The position numbers and the translations under genes are program-made. DNA of 34,131 nucleotides from Gammaproteobacteria bacterium (GTDB taxonomy: Bacteria; Pseudomonadota; Gammaproteobacteria; Legionellales; Legionellaceae): NCBI GenBank assembly GCA_013289415.1, contig JABDAB010000016.1, positions 1-34,131 on the forward strand, written 5' to 3'. Shown one piece after another: positions 1 through 8,584 of this stretch. Under the pieces are notes generated by a model. That model had not been told where the DNA came from. It saw only the letters and a list, made by a program, of their open reading frames with translations, and ran no database searches. Within the stretch, counting starts at the first letter, position 1. The number at the start of each line of letters is the position of its first letter.

Positions 1-649
1 GATGTTGCGACACTGAGTCTTGGGCCAGTCTGGGGAAATACTGGAAATACACAAACGTTTTATTTGACACCTGATATTGAAAAAACCTATGCAGCAAATC
101 ATACATCGCATGCATTGGTGGATGGCGAGATTTTTGTAGGTATTCAAAAACCATTGCGCGAAAAACTAGAAGGCCAAATAGGTCTTGCCGTTGCCACGAC
201 TGGCAATGCCTATTTGTCGGGGAATATTTGGGACGACGCCGACTCTCTATTTAATAATTACACGTATCACTATCAAGTAAGACATACGCATCTTGCATTG
301 AAGGGTAAATTATTAGCTGATAGAGGCTATATCGTGACGCCTTGGGTGAGCGGGAGTTTAGGGGTTGGTTTTAAACCAAGCTCATGATTTCAGCAATACA
401 CCGACCATCAGTGAGTCGGCTATCACGCCTAATTTCACAAGTAATATGACAACCGCATTTACCTATACGTTGGGTGCCGGTGTTCAACGGCGCTTGAATC
501 AACATTGGCAAGCAGGCGTTGGTTATGAGTTTGCTGACTGGGGAAGAAGTCAATTAAGTCGCGCATCAGGACAAACATTAAATGCCGGCTTGTCGTTATC
601 CCATTTATATACCAATGGATTTTTATTCAATCTTACTTATTCAGCCTAA
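1..649 (+). pseudogene. Outer-membrane beta-barrel protein, 3' part, interrupted by a one-base frameshift
   Basis: The frame is open from base 1, so the true start lies outside the window. The product shows the alternating polar/hydrophobic strands of a small outer-membrane barrel and ends in a barrel-like last strand (GFLFNLTYSA). The first frame stops just after base 384 (stop tga 385-387). A second frame continues the same protein from about base 374 to the stop at 647-649. Dropping one A of the AAA at 373-375 joins them as ...GSLGVGF-NQAHDF..., exactly in register. This is either a real inactivating indel or a sequencing error in a TTTTAAA run. The next gene starts 11 bases after the stop, so the two are probably co-transcribed. 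A surface or adhesion role is family-level inference. It could be intact if the indel is an artefact. Confidence 0.7.
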
Positions 650-659
650 GGATGTCTTC

Positions 660-2843
660 ATGACGGCCAATTCATTCATCATTCGTTTATTAAGCAGTAT
701 AGTGGCTTTATGCCTGTTTCATGCGGTAGAAGCAGGGAGTCCTTTATGGACGTTCACACCCTTAACCGCAACCACACTGTCCATTCCATCAAATGGAACA
801 GCGACGGTTCAATACCAGGTAACCAATCAATCCAGCAGAACGCATACCTTAGCGATGAATCCTATCACCGGAGTGACGCAAAATACGGGCGGTGGTTATT
901 GTGGAAACCCTTTTTCGTTAGGCTATCATCAATCTTGTGTGTTGAATTTAACGATTGACGGCACCACCATCCTAGGTGGTTTTTCTGGAGGCCCCGTGGT
1001 TTGTCAGCAAGGCAGCGGCTTACAATGTTATCAACCGAGTGCATCGGATGCATTAAACATTACCAAATCCGAAGCTGTTTATACAGTAGGTGGCACGGTC
1101 AATGGTCTTTCTGGCACCGTGATATTAGAAAACAACGGTGGTGGTTCACTCACGATAACGGCTGATGGCACGTTTGCCTTTGCTACAACGGAACATTCTG
1201 GCGATAGCTACGCCGTCACGGTACAAACCCAACCCAATACTCAAACGTGCACCGTTAGCAATGGCAGTGGCACCATCACCAATTCAAGCATCACCAATGT
1301 AGTCGTGACGTGCTCCACCAACGCACATACCGTTGGCGGCACCGCATCCGGCTTGGCCGGTGGTGAGTCTGTGGTATTACAAAATAACAGCACGGATAAT
1401 CTAACGCTAACCGCCAATGGTTCGTTTACCTTCACAACATCGGTGGCGCAAGGAGCCACGTATAGCGTTTCGGTGTTAACTCAGCCTAGCACGCAAACAT
1501 GCTCGGTCACCAATGGCAGTGGCACTATGGGCGGCTCTAATGTCACCAATGTGACGGTGACCTGCGCCACCAATGCTTACACGGTGGGCGGTACAACATC
1601 TGGTTTAGCCGCCGGTCAATCGGTGGTAATACAAAATAATGATGCCGATAATCAAACCATCAGTGCCAATGGCGCATTTACCTTTACAACGCCCGTGGCA
1701 GAGGGAGCGACTTATAGTGTTACGGTGTCAACCCAACCCAGCATTCAAACCTGTATGGTGACCAATGACAATGGCACCATGGGTGGTTCGAACGTTACCA
1801 ATGTGTTGGTGACTTGCGTGACCAATACCACCACATTGAGCACCAGTGTTAGTAGTTTGGCTTTAAGCAAAACGGGATATACCGAATATGGATTATCAGG
1901 AACACCGAGTTCGGGTCTTGCAAGAACCATTACGGTGACCAATACCGGCAGCTATGCCACATCTAATTTGTCCATTAGTTACCCAACCTGGCCTTCAGGC
2001 ACGACCGCGATCTCAAATTGCGGCTCATCGCTTGCAGCAAGCGCCACCTGTACTATTACGATAACCCCAGGAAACACAGCCACGTCCGATGGCACCAATC
2101 CCTGCACGACTACAGGTACCGCCCCCGTCGCACAAACGATTTCAATCAGTGCTGATAATGCGAGTACGGTTTCAAGCTCTGCGGTGATATTAGGCTATGG
2201 TTGCATATACCAGGGTGGGTATGTGTATGCATTAGATGATACGAGTGCCGCATCAACCAGCGTGGGTGGTAACGTGGCAACGACTTCGAACGAAGCCCCC
2301 AGTGGTATTATTTGGAGTTCGGATGGTAGTGGTGGTACCAGTGATATTGCAATTTATGGTATTTCAGAAACATCTACGGCATTATCTCCCAATCCCAGCA
2401 GTGGCCCAGTAACAGGTCAAACCGCTTGTAATGGCAACATCGATGGCTCGTGTGATACCAATAATATTTATGTTTATTATAAAAATAATGCAACCAATCA
2501 TCCTATTAGCAACCTCTCTTATGCAACAGGACTCTGTAAACAAACGATTAACTCTTATTCCGATTGGTATTTACCGGCGATTTGTGAGATGGGGTACGAT
2601 AGGCTTGGTCAAGGCACTGGTTGCGGTACCTCAGGTACACCTACCCTGCAAAACATGCAATCTGATTTAGCAACTACTTTGAACATATTGTCTGGCAATT
2701 ACTGGAGTTCTACCGAGAACGCAGGTAATCCGACTCTCGGAGCGTGGCTCCAGAGTTTCGCGTCGGGTGGCAGCAGCGCTCAGTTCGGCGGCGGTAAGAG
2801 TGGCACGCTTGGCGTTCGTTGTTCTCGGGCTTTAACTTCTTAA
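660..2843 (+). CDS. Secreted repeat protein with an Lcl/DUF1566-type C-terminal domain
   Basis: 727 residues. The start chosen is the ATG at 660, preceded by AAGGATG and giving a clean signal peptide (hydrophobic core, then AVEA/G near residue 25). A longer in-frame ATG at 582 overlaps the upstream gene and would bury the signal. After a short N-terminal domain with paired Cys come three tandem modules of 82-84 residues (about residues 141-390), each opening YTVGGT or similar and closing NVxVTC. Then a Thr/Ser-rich immunoglobulin-like segment follows (residues about 390-520). The last 200 residues carry DWYLPAICEMG, YWSSTE and GVRCSR, the hallmarks of the Lcl C-terminal (DUF1566) fold found in Legionella collagen-like adhesins. 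Surface or extracellular location and a binding role are inferred. A hairpin plus T-run follows the stop. Confidence 0.8.
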   Translation: MTANSFIIRLLSSIVALCLFHAVEAGSPLWTFTPLTATTLSIPSNGTATVQYQVTNQSSRTHTLAMNPITGVTQNTGGGYCGNPFSLGYHQSCVLNLTIDGTTILGGFSGGPVVCQQGSGLQCYQPSASDALNITKSEAVYTVGGTVNGLSGTVILENNGGGSLTITADGTFAFATTEHSGDSYAVTVQTQPNTQTCTVSNGSGTITNSSITNVVVTCSTNAHTVGGTASGLAGGESVVLQNNSTDNLTLTANGSFTFTTSVAQGATYSVSVLTQPSTQTCSVTNGSGTMGGSNVTNVTVTCATNAYTVGGTTSGLAAGQSVVIQNNDADNQTISANGAFTFTTPVAEGATYSVTVSTQPSIQTCMVTNDNGTMGGSNVTNVLVTCVTNTTTLSTSVSSLALSKTGYTEYGLSGTPSSGLARTITVTNTGSYATSNLSISYPTWPSGTTAISNCGSSLAASATCTITITPGNTATSDGTNPCTTTGTAPVAQTISISADNASTVSSSAVILGYGCIYQGGYVYALDDTSAASTSVGGNVATTSNEAPSGIIWSSDGSGGTSDIAIYGISETSTALSPNPSSGPVTGQTACNGNIDGSCDTNNIYVYYKNNATNHPISNLSYATGLCKQTINSYSDWYLPAICEMGYDRLGQGTGCGTSGTPTLQNMQSDLATTLNILSGNYWSSTENAGNPTLGAWLQSFASGGSSAQFGGGKSGTLGVRCSRALTS
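1080..1829 (+). repeat. Three tandem 246-252 bp coding repeats
   Basis: Module starts are at 1080, 1326 and 1578 within the secreted repeat protein. Each module encodes the order TVGGT, then L/I-x-NN, then FTFTT or FAFAT, then YxVxVxTQPxxQTC, then NGSGT, then NVxVTC. The second and third are more alike than either is to the first, which suggests a recent duplication. Such arrays can change copy number by recombination. Confidence 0.85.
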
Positions 2844-2882
2844 TCCCTTTACCCCTTTTCTTTTGACCTTGGGTTGATTTAT

Positions 2883-2915
2883 TCGGTGCCTGCGTAGCGG
2901 GCCGATGCTTTTTTT
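2883..2915 (+). terminator. Probable Rho-independent terminator of the repeat-protein gene
   Basis: An imperfect GC-rich hairpin (TCGG...CCGA outer pairs with GCC/GGC inside) is followed by seven T residues, 40 bases after the stop codon. The stem has a bulge, so strength is uncertain. Confidence 0.5.
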
Positions 2916-3050
2916 AGAGTACACGGGCTTCATGATGAGTAACAAACCCTCACTATCCCCGCGCACTGACAGCAATCAAAAAGTAAAATTCGAATCTGGT
3001 TTTGCTCTCATCCAGTTTCCCTGCAGGAAGGTGGCGAAACAGTGACTCTT

Positions 3051-3134
3051 ATGCTAAAAAATCCAATTCGAGATCAAAAGATTATCGAGCTTTTGAAAAT
3101 TCATTATGGGATTAATATTCACGCAACACATTGG
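3051..3134 (+). pseudogene. N-terminal scrap of an aminoglycoside (spectinomycin-type) phosphotransferase-like gene
   Basis: From the ATG at 3051 the frame reads MLKNPIRDQKIIELLKIHYG and a few more residues. This resembles the beginning of the APH(9)-like phosphotransferases found in Legionella (bases Q-x-I-I-E-L-L-K-x-H-Y-G-I). About 28 residues remain of a protein of some 330. Homology stops exactly where the dispersed repeat with CGGGGGCTGTG begins (3135). No kinase motifs survive, so it cannot be functional. The family assignment rests on pattern memory of a short stretch and should be held loosely. Confidence 0.4.
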
Positions 3135-3157
3135 CGGGGGCTGTGTATAGAACCCCC
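3135..3157 (+). repeat. Dispersed repeat end, copy A (left-type end)
   Basis: CGGGGGCTGTG-TATAG-AACCCCC here matches 33425-33446 with only a couple of changes. It directly follows the phosphotransferase scrap. Its first eight bases are the inverse of the GCCCCCG(T) that ends copies B (23998) and C (33370), as expected for the two termini of one kind of mobile element. Confidence 0.55.
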
Positions 3158-3182
3158 TAATGTATTCTTAATGTATTATACG

Positions 3183-4544
3183 TCACATGAGTTTTAGGTT
3201 GGGTTTTGCAATAGAGGACTCATCTTGCTGATGAAGATCATGCAATATTCTTTGTTGGTAAATATAACTTTTCATGGTTAGCTTACTCAGCTTCTCCCAC
3301 ATATCAACACGTTGGCATTGAGCCTGTTCAGGCGAAGCTTCATTTAAATTTAAAGTATCCAGTTGTTGTTTTGCCCAGCTCTCAATATCAGACAAGTCAG
3401 AATCAAGAACGTTATATTCATTTTCATTACAATTTTCCAGGATATACGGTCGTACCATTGACAGGTTTACAAGTAATTCTTTGATTTTAAATTGGATATT
3501 TTCAATAATGGAAGGCATTTCTTTGGCTTTTTCATTAACCAGTTCCAAATTCACCACGGGTTCTGCATGAAAATAATGAACGTTCTCATACAGTACATGG
3601 CCTTTATATGTCATTTGTGTTGGAGGAATTAAATACTCACTTTCAAGAGGCGCGCCAGACAAAGGAGCAATATATTTTCCTTTAAGATTTGTATACAGAA
3701 TACTAATATTACTTGATACAACCCCGTATGGAGAGGTGCTTGAACTTATAAAACCTTTCTCAATGAGTGCCCCACCGGATTCAATTATTTTTATTCTTTT
3801 TTCTATCACATCGCCATAAACTTTCTCACCGCGAAAAGCTCCTTTAATTGGACTGGCATCTTGTTTTGATAAAGCAAAGGCACACATCGAGGCATGTACA
3901 ATAACATCACGAATTTCAGCTAATGAATGTTGCTTATAATCATAATATCCCCGCAATAATGCATTCATTGGCTCATAAAGTATGCCGGTGTACAAGTTAA
4001 TTGATAGTTTTTCTCCATAGCTCAGATTATTAAATAAGCCCTCATGATCAACTGCTGAAAAATATTCTTTCGTTGGAAAAAAATGCATTTTTTCTTTATC
4101 AACACCAAATTGCTCCAGTATCGGTGCTTTGGTTTGACTCACACTAACTTGTGGCACCATAGTTGAATGATTTTTAATATATTGCTCATATTTAAATGTG
4201 TCTATCTCATTAAAAATGAGATGTTCAAAATTGGTAAATGCAAGAATTTCGGTCAAGTTAAATGTTTCATTATCTATAAAAGTTATCCATTGCTGGCCAT
4301 CAACAGTAGTTAATTCAAACGAGTCAATAATCATCAGTTTTCGCGTTAATTCTTCGTATTGATGTGTATATAATGATTTAGGCAGCGGTCCAATCTCTGG
4401 CAAATAAGCACTTATTTCATTATTTAATGACTTAAAAGAATCTAGAATGGATGAAACGTCACCATCTTTGAATGCTTTTCTGAAAAAATATAGCTGAGCG
4501 TCCCTTAGTTTCTTACGAATAAACTCAAACGTTCTATGGATCAT
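3183..4544 (-). CDS. Predicted effector with an R-S-E mono-ADP-ribosyltransferase domain
   Basis: 453 residues, no signal peptide or membrane segment. Three motifs of the arginine-type ADP-ribosyltransferase fold occur in the right order. The Arg of GAFRGEKVYG is R238, the STS-type strand GFISSSTSP is at 264-272, and the ESEYLIPP motif supplies E301 and E303. This ExE form is typical of enzymes that transfer ADP-ribose from NAD to protein arginine (ExoS/AexT/VopT-like toxins). The first 200 residues and the last 120 are unrecognised and could be a substrate-binding region and a translocation signal. Transcribed divergently from the U-box/ankyrin gene, with 170 AT-rich bases between. Injection into a host cell is inferred from the domain and from the neighbours. 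The target is unknown. Confidence 0.75.
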   Translation of the reverse strand: MIHRTFEFIRKKLRDAQLYFFRKAFKDGDVSSILDSFKSLNNEISAYLPEIGPLPKSLYTHQYEELTRKLMIIDSFELTTVDGQQWITFIDNETFNLTEILAFTNFEHLIFNEIDTFKYEQYIKNHSTMVPQVSVSQTKAPILEQFGVDKEKMHFFPTKEYFSAVDHEGLFNNLSYGEKLSINLYTGILYEPMNALLRGYYDYKQHSLAEIRDVIVHASMCAFALSKQDASPIKGAFRGEKVYGDVIEKRIKIIESGGALIEKGFISSSTSPYGVVSSNISILYTNLKGKYIAPLSGAPLESEYLIPPTQMTYKGHVLYENVHYFHAEPVVNLELVNEKAKEMPSIIENIQFKIKELLVNLSMVRPYILENCNENEYNVLDSDLSDIESWAKQQLDTLNLNEASPEQAQCQRVDMWEKLSKLTMKSYIYQQRILHDLHQQDESSIAKPNLKLM

Positions 4545-4637
4545 GACAAAGCCTTTTTTTAAAAAAACGTGGATTGGTACTTAGGGGAGTAGCGGAACTG
4601 CCACCCCACTTAACCTGGAATTTGGCATTTTTAGATA

Positions 4638-4683
4638 GTTAATATTCCCTACTGATTGATCAAAATACAAAATACTGTAAAAT
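4638..4683 (+). promoter_or_regulatory. Putative promoter, with a PmrA-box-like site, for the U-box/ankyrin gene
   Basis: TTGATC (4656-4661) and TAAAAT (4678-4683) are 16 bases apart and lie 32 bases upstream of the ATG at 4715. Ten bases before the -35 lies gTTAATATT (4638-4646), close to the cTTAATatT box that PmrA binds ahead of many Legionella effector genes. Motifs this short occur by chance, so control by PmrA is only suggested. Confidence 0.4.
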
Positions 4684-4714
4684 ATATTTACAATAAATAG
4701 CAGCTTTTAGTAAA

Positions 4715-6187
4715 ATGAAACCTTTTATATGTTCCCTTCTTAGTGAGATACCTAGACTTCCCGTCATTACAAACGAAGGATATACCTATGATTTTGTGTC
4801 TTTAGCTCGGAAACTGTTGCAAGAAAATATCGAGCCTAATACTGGTAATAAAGTTACTAGTATAATATATAATCGATCGATAAAAAATTACAATGATGAC
4901 GTATTGTCATTAATAACAAGACAAAACTTGTTATTAACTAATAAAGAAAAAACTGAAATAGCTTGGATGTTTGCGAAATTAATATGTCGTTATCCGGAAT
5001 TAAAGATTTCTGGTATTCCCGATAACGTAATAAAAAAAGAATTAACTTACGTTCTATTTCCTAGGATTCCTGTACAAAAGATAGCCTCTCTGATTGTAAC
5101 TTTTTTTGATGATACTTTAGAAAATCTAGGCTTTGGTAGTCATTGTCTTTTTGACAAATTAGTTAGGGGAGAGAGAAATATCTATCAAGCTGTTAGATGT
5201 TGGGTAACTTCAACTCCGCTTCATCATGCAGTATCAGAGCAGCGTTTAGATATAGTAAGAATTTTATTGAATTATGGCGCCGATCTGGCGTTTACAGAGA
5301 TGATTAATGGTATTGAATCACCTCTTTTCCTCGCCGCAGTAAGTAGAAATTTTTCTATAGTTTTCACTTTATTAGCGCATGGCGCGGACTGTAACTGGGT
5401 TAACTCTAAAGGCGAAACAGCACTTTTTGTTGCTGCAGAAAATGGAGACTTAAGTATTGTTGAAATTTTATTGTTAGGAGGAGCCGAGCTCGATTTAGCT
5501 CGATTTGATCAAATAACTCCACTGATTATTGCTGCAAAACATGGGCATGCGGATGTTGTCGATGCTTTATTGATTGCTGGAGCTGATCCTGCTTCAGCTA
5601 AAATTTATGATGAAAAAGAGCTATTGTATGCTACTCGAATTGGAGATTCAAAGGTTGTTCGTGCTTGGTTATCGATAGGGATTGATCCGAAAAAAACGAA
5701 AGAATTATTATATACAGCAATTCTTTACCATCACTTTGAAGTTGCACTGATGATTTTGGGCGTTTCTTTAGTAGATAATATTTATTCTTCTTATTCTGCG
5801 TTGGTGCAGTTTGTGTTGTCAGATGAGCATGCTCGTTATTATTATTTAAAACAAATTATTTTAAATCCTGATCTTATGCGAGATGCGTTTAATAAAAATG
5901 CAATATTTTTTAATAAATTATGTCATTATCGCAAAGAACTCTGGACGCGATTGAAAAAGTATTCTGATTTTAATTTGTCACTGGATGTGTACATTACTCT
6001 ATTGAAAACAATTATGGATTCAAATCAAAAGTTTAGTAGTATTCTACATCATCCACTCAATATTATATTTAATAAGTCTCAGCGTGCACATTCAACACGC
6101 TTTCACAAGTATGATCGCAGTATTTTTTTTGATATACAAAACACGATTTGTGAACATAACAACTCCGTACGGGTGCATGCAGTCTAA
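4715..6187 (+). CDS. Predicted U-box / ankyrin-repeat E3 ubiquitin ligase effector
   Basis: 490 residues. The first 60 fit a U-box: ICSLLSEIPRLPVITNEGYT, then a helix (ARKLLQENI), P-x-TG, and the closing NRSIK near residue 55. This is the same order as the eukaryotic pattern C-P-I...D-P-V-x-x-x-G-x-T-Y...P-x-T-G...N-x-x-L-K. U-boxes recruit ubiquitin-loaded E2 enzymes. Residues 165-330 hold four clear ankyrin repeats (STPLHHAVSEQRLDIVRILL, ESPLFLAAV, GETALFVAAENGDLSIVEIL, ITPLIIAAKHGHADVVDALL) and a worn fifth. The ankyrins would choose the substrate. The start ATG has a weak Shine-Dalgarno. The N-terminal Cys of the U-box is conserved but the usual CPI is CSL, so E2 binding needs proof. Probably acts in the host cytosol. 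Confidence 0.7.
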   Translation: MKPFICSLLSEIPRLPVITNEGYTYDFVSLARKLLQENIEPNTGNKVTSIIYNRSIKNYNDDVLSLITRQNLLLTNKEKTEIAWMFAKLICRYPELKISGIPDNVIKKELTYVLFPRIPVQKIASLIVTFFDDTLENLGFGSHCLFDKLVRGERNIYQAVRCWVTSTPLHHAVSEQRLDIVRILLNYGADLAFTEMINGIESPLFLAAVSRNFSIVFTLLAHGADCNWVNSKGETALFVAAENGDLSIVEILLLGGAELDLARFDQITPLIIAAKHGHADVVDALLIAGADPASAKIYDEKELLYATRIGDSKVVRAWLSIGIDPKKTKELLYTAILYHHFEVALMILGVSLVDNIYSSYSALVQFVLSDEHARYYYLKQIILNPDLMRDAFNKNAIFFNKLCHYRKELWTRLKKYSDFNLSLDVYITLLKTIMDSNQKFSSILHHPLNIIFNKSQRAHSTRFHKYDRSIFFDIQNTICEHNNSVRVHAV

Positions 6188-6290
6188 AAAAATAACCGCT
6201 ATATGTAAGATCAAGCAGAAAGACTATGTGCCAAAGATAAACAATGCGTTAACTTTAATCTGTTTTTTTATTACCACATACTAAGCTACT

Positions 6291-6330
6291 GGCGACTTCA
6301 AAATCAACTTCACTTTTGAATCGGCGACCC
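6291..6330. repeat. IS-end-like repeat structure
   Basis: GGCGAC occurs at 6291-6296 and 6323-6328. Between them lies an inverted pair TTCAAAA (6297-6303) and TTTTGAA (6314-6320). Repeated short motifs of this spacing resemble the multiple-repeat ends of IS21-family elements, but no partner end is visible in the window. The surrounding 6188-6540 is otherwise AT-rich with no gene seen. Confidence 0.3.
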
Positions 6331-6541
6331 ATTTTTTGGAGAAATAAATTGCTAAGTTTTTTTTATGACCCTACGAGAGTTTACATTGTCTTTTAATAGA
6401 AGAGTTTTGGAGTGCGGTTAAATTCAGAATGAACACTTTTTTGTGATTCCACGCGGACATTCAACATTTTTTGAATGGCTAAAAACAAACGTGATCAAAA
6501 TATGCCCGGAAATTTCGACGGTTGCCGGCTAGAACCCCTTG

Positions 6542-6616
6542 ATCCGAGCCGCGACGGTTAGAGAGTGGAACCCTGCTGTAATCTCCACTCACTAACCGTC
6601 GCGGCGCGGCTCGGAT
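6542..6616. repeat. Long GC-rich palindrome (intergenic hairpin)
   Basis: The left arm 6542-6569 (starting ATCCGAGCCGCGACGGTTAG) pairs with the right arm 6584-6616, with one mismatch and a five-base insertion (GCGGC repeated). The loop is about 14 bases. It is far more GC-rich than its surroundings and would fold strongly as DNA or RNA. It lies past the ends of two convergent genes, so it could act as a terminator for both. It also looks like a dispersed repeat unit. Confidence 0.75.
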
Positions 6617-6647
6617 GCTATTTTGTCTCCTGCTTCAAAACATGAGC

Positions 6648-8564
6648 CTACACAGGAGGATTGCTAAGACTGGGGATCCCTGTCTTACCGCTTGGACAGA
6701 AGGTAACCGTGTAGTTCACTGCGCTTTGGCCTGTTTCATACGCATAAGGGCAACCAAATCCAGACGTTTTGTCATCGTACACATAGGTGTAACACGATGG
6801 ACAAGCTTGTTTAAGCCACTGAATGTAGGGCAATACCCAATAGACCCAGGATGGATTCGGAGTGGTGGTAACCGATGACCCGCATTGTGGCACAAAGTTA
6901 GTGTCTGTAGGGAATGGCGTGATGCTTTGTTGCCAATTATAGCAGCCACTGCAGTTTACCGAAGAAGCGGTTTGTGAAATAGCTGCGAAACAACTGGAAA
7001 AGGTCAATTTATCATTTTGCAACTCTGGGGGAGCTGTCGTACCCGCTATGAGGTTAAATAAAGTATAACCACTACCTGCTGTGACACTGGATGGACAGGA
7101 ACCGGTCGAGCTTGAACTTGTGCATTGGGTAAGAATATCCGGAGGGGTGGGCTGGGGAGAAGGTGAAATCGAATTGCTGGTGCAATTCACAATGCTGCTC
7201 TGATTAAACGTTTGATTTTGGGCACAAATCTGATCTTGCGTCCAATAACCAAGTGGGGCGCCGCAGGTCAATGTAGCACTTCCTGAACCTGAAGTTCCAA
7301 CATTAGCATAAGTTAATCCACACACAGTACCACTATAAGATGAACAATCTGAGTTGGTGGAGCAAGTAGCACCAGGAGTCCCATCCACGTACTGGTATAA
7401 ATAATTACCATTGGGTGGTGAAAATAACCAGCTCGATCCCGCCAAAGCACCCGTGATGGGAGTGGCCAATACCCCATTACTGTTATACAGCCCATCGGAA
7501 TACGAAACTACACTTGTGCTACCTGGAACGCCGCAATCATAGGGTTTACTGGTTCCCTGAGGCAGGCTTGGTGTGATAGACATCGCAAGATTTGATCCAT
7601 TGATAACCGATACATCGTAACTATCCTGCTGTGTTGTCAGAAACGTGAACTCTGATAACGTTGTAGGCCCAGTAGGTCCCGTTGTGCACATCCCCGAAGA
7701 GGTTGCAGCACAATCAGCCGTTTCACAATTTTGTCCGTTGCTATCGCAATGTGTTCGCCCGGAAAAATTGCCGCTCCAGAGTTGATTCCCATCAATTTGC
7801 GGCTGTCCGGTGGTATAGTCAGTGATCGTCACTGTATTGGTAGCAGGTGATGTTCCGTTGTACAAAACCAAGTGATAGCCGGTGTTGGCGTTTTGAACAG
7901 TTGGTTGGCTCCATGAGCATGGGCTAGACGATGCGGTAGGATCATCACATGTTGTGCCATTAGGACACCCAACACCATTGGCACAGGTTTCGGGGATGGT
8001 ACCTGGAGTCGCTCCAAACCACACATCAAAGGGACAATAATTTTGAAAAGTAACCGTGCGTGTTGAGTTTGCAACAATAGTGTAGTTGAGAGGGAAGGTC
8101 ATCTTCGTGCTCCCACTGACATTTTGAATAGTGAGCGTATCCTTCACATCACCAGGGGTACTACCCGCTGTAATGGTAAAAACGAGGGTATAAGGCGTAC
8201 CACCGCCTGTTGGTGTGCATGTTGGGCCCCCCGTGGCCGCTGCAATACAGTGCCCATTAATGGTGGATCCAGTAGGTGTACATCCTCCCAGCGTACTGAT
8301 TGTATCCATTCCCAGTGAATTGGAAGCGCTACAATAAATAAGCGGAGACGGAGTTATATTGGGAGTGATTGTAAACTCAAGTTGCTGAGTACTGCCCACA
8401 ACCATGTTAAATAAAGTAGGTACGGTAGAACCAGGATAGGTAGTGGACGGTGTTGATGGTCCGCTCACAAATTGCACATTGAATGGGGCGGTTTTAGCCA
8501 AAGCAGAATCGGCGATAACCACTAATGCACCAAGCACAAGTAGTCGTAAAAACATATGTATCAT
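6648..8564 (-). CDS. Secreted thaumatin-like protein
   Basis: 638 residues. The start chosen is the ATG at 8564, seven bases after AAGGAA, giving the signal peptide MIHMFLRLLVLGALVVIADS-ALA. A GTG further upstream would read through a palindrome. The N-terminal 160 residues form a beta-rich domain. From about residue 165 the thaumatin fold begins (VTFQNYCPFDVWFG, LWSGNFSGRTHC). The C-terminal signature ACPSCYTYVYDDKTSGFGC follows near 600, with Cys throughout for disulfides. A Ser/Pro-rich insert lies before the last third. Thaumatin folds bind or cut glucans in plants, fungi and some animals, and bacterial copies are uncommon. Substrate unknown. The barrel gene lies upstream on the same strand, separated by an inverted repeat. 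Confidence 0.8.
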   Translation of the reverse strand: MIHMFLRLLVLGALVVIADSALAKTAPFNVQFVSGPSTPSTTYPGSTVPTLFNMVVGSTQQLEFTITPNITPSPLIYCSASNSLGMDTISTLGGCTPTGSTINGHCIAAATGGPTCTPTGGGTPYTLVFTITAGSTPGDVKDTLTIQNVSGSTKMTFPLNYTIVANSTRTVTFQNYCPFDVWFGATPGTIPETCANGVGCPNGTTCDDPTASSSPCSWSQPTVQNANTGYHLVLYNGTSPATNTVTITDYTTGQPQIDGNQLWSGNFSGRTHCDSNGQNCETADCAATSSGMCTTGPTGPTTLSEFTFLTTQQDSYDVSVINGSNLAMSITPSLPQGTSKPYDCGVPGSTSVVSYSDGLYNSNGVLATPITGALAGSSWLFSPPNGNYLYQYVDGTPGATCSTNSDCSSYSGTVCGLTYANVGTSGSGSATLTCGAPLGYWTQDQICAQNQTFNQSSIVNCTSNSISPSPQPTPPDILTQCTSSSSTGSCPSSVTAGSGYTLFNLIAGTTAPPELQNDKLTFSSCFAAISQTASSVNCSGCYNWQQSITPFPTDTNFVPQCGSSVTTTPNPSWVYWVLPYIQWLKQACPSCYTYVYDDKTSGFGCPYAYETGQSAVNYTVTFCPSGKTGIPSLSNPPV

Positions 8565-8584
8565 ATTGAATTTCCTTATTGAAG

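Noticed and set aside
582..659. Longer start for the secreted repeat protein
   Set aside because: It overlaps the barrel gene, lacks a ribosome site and would bury the signal peptide that begins at 660.
1241..1942. Minus-strand frames across the tandem repeats
   Set aside because: They repeat with the same period as the coding modules and are by-products of their composition.
6084..6284. 66-residue plus-strand frame after the U-box/ankyrin gene
   Set aside because: Mostly a shadow of the ankyrin gene in another frame, with no ribosome site.
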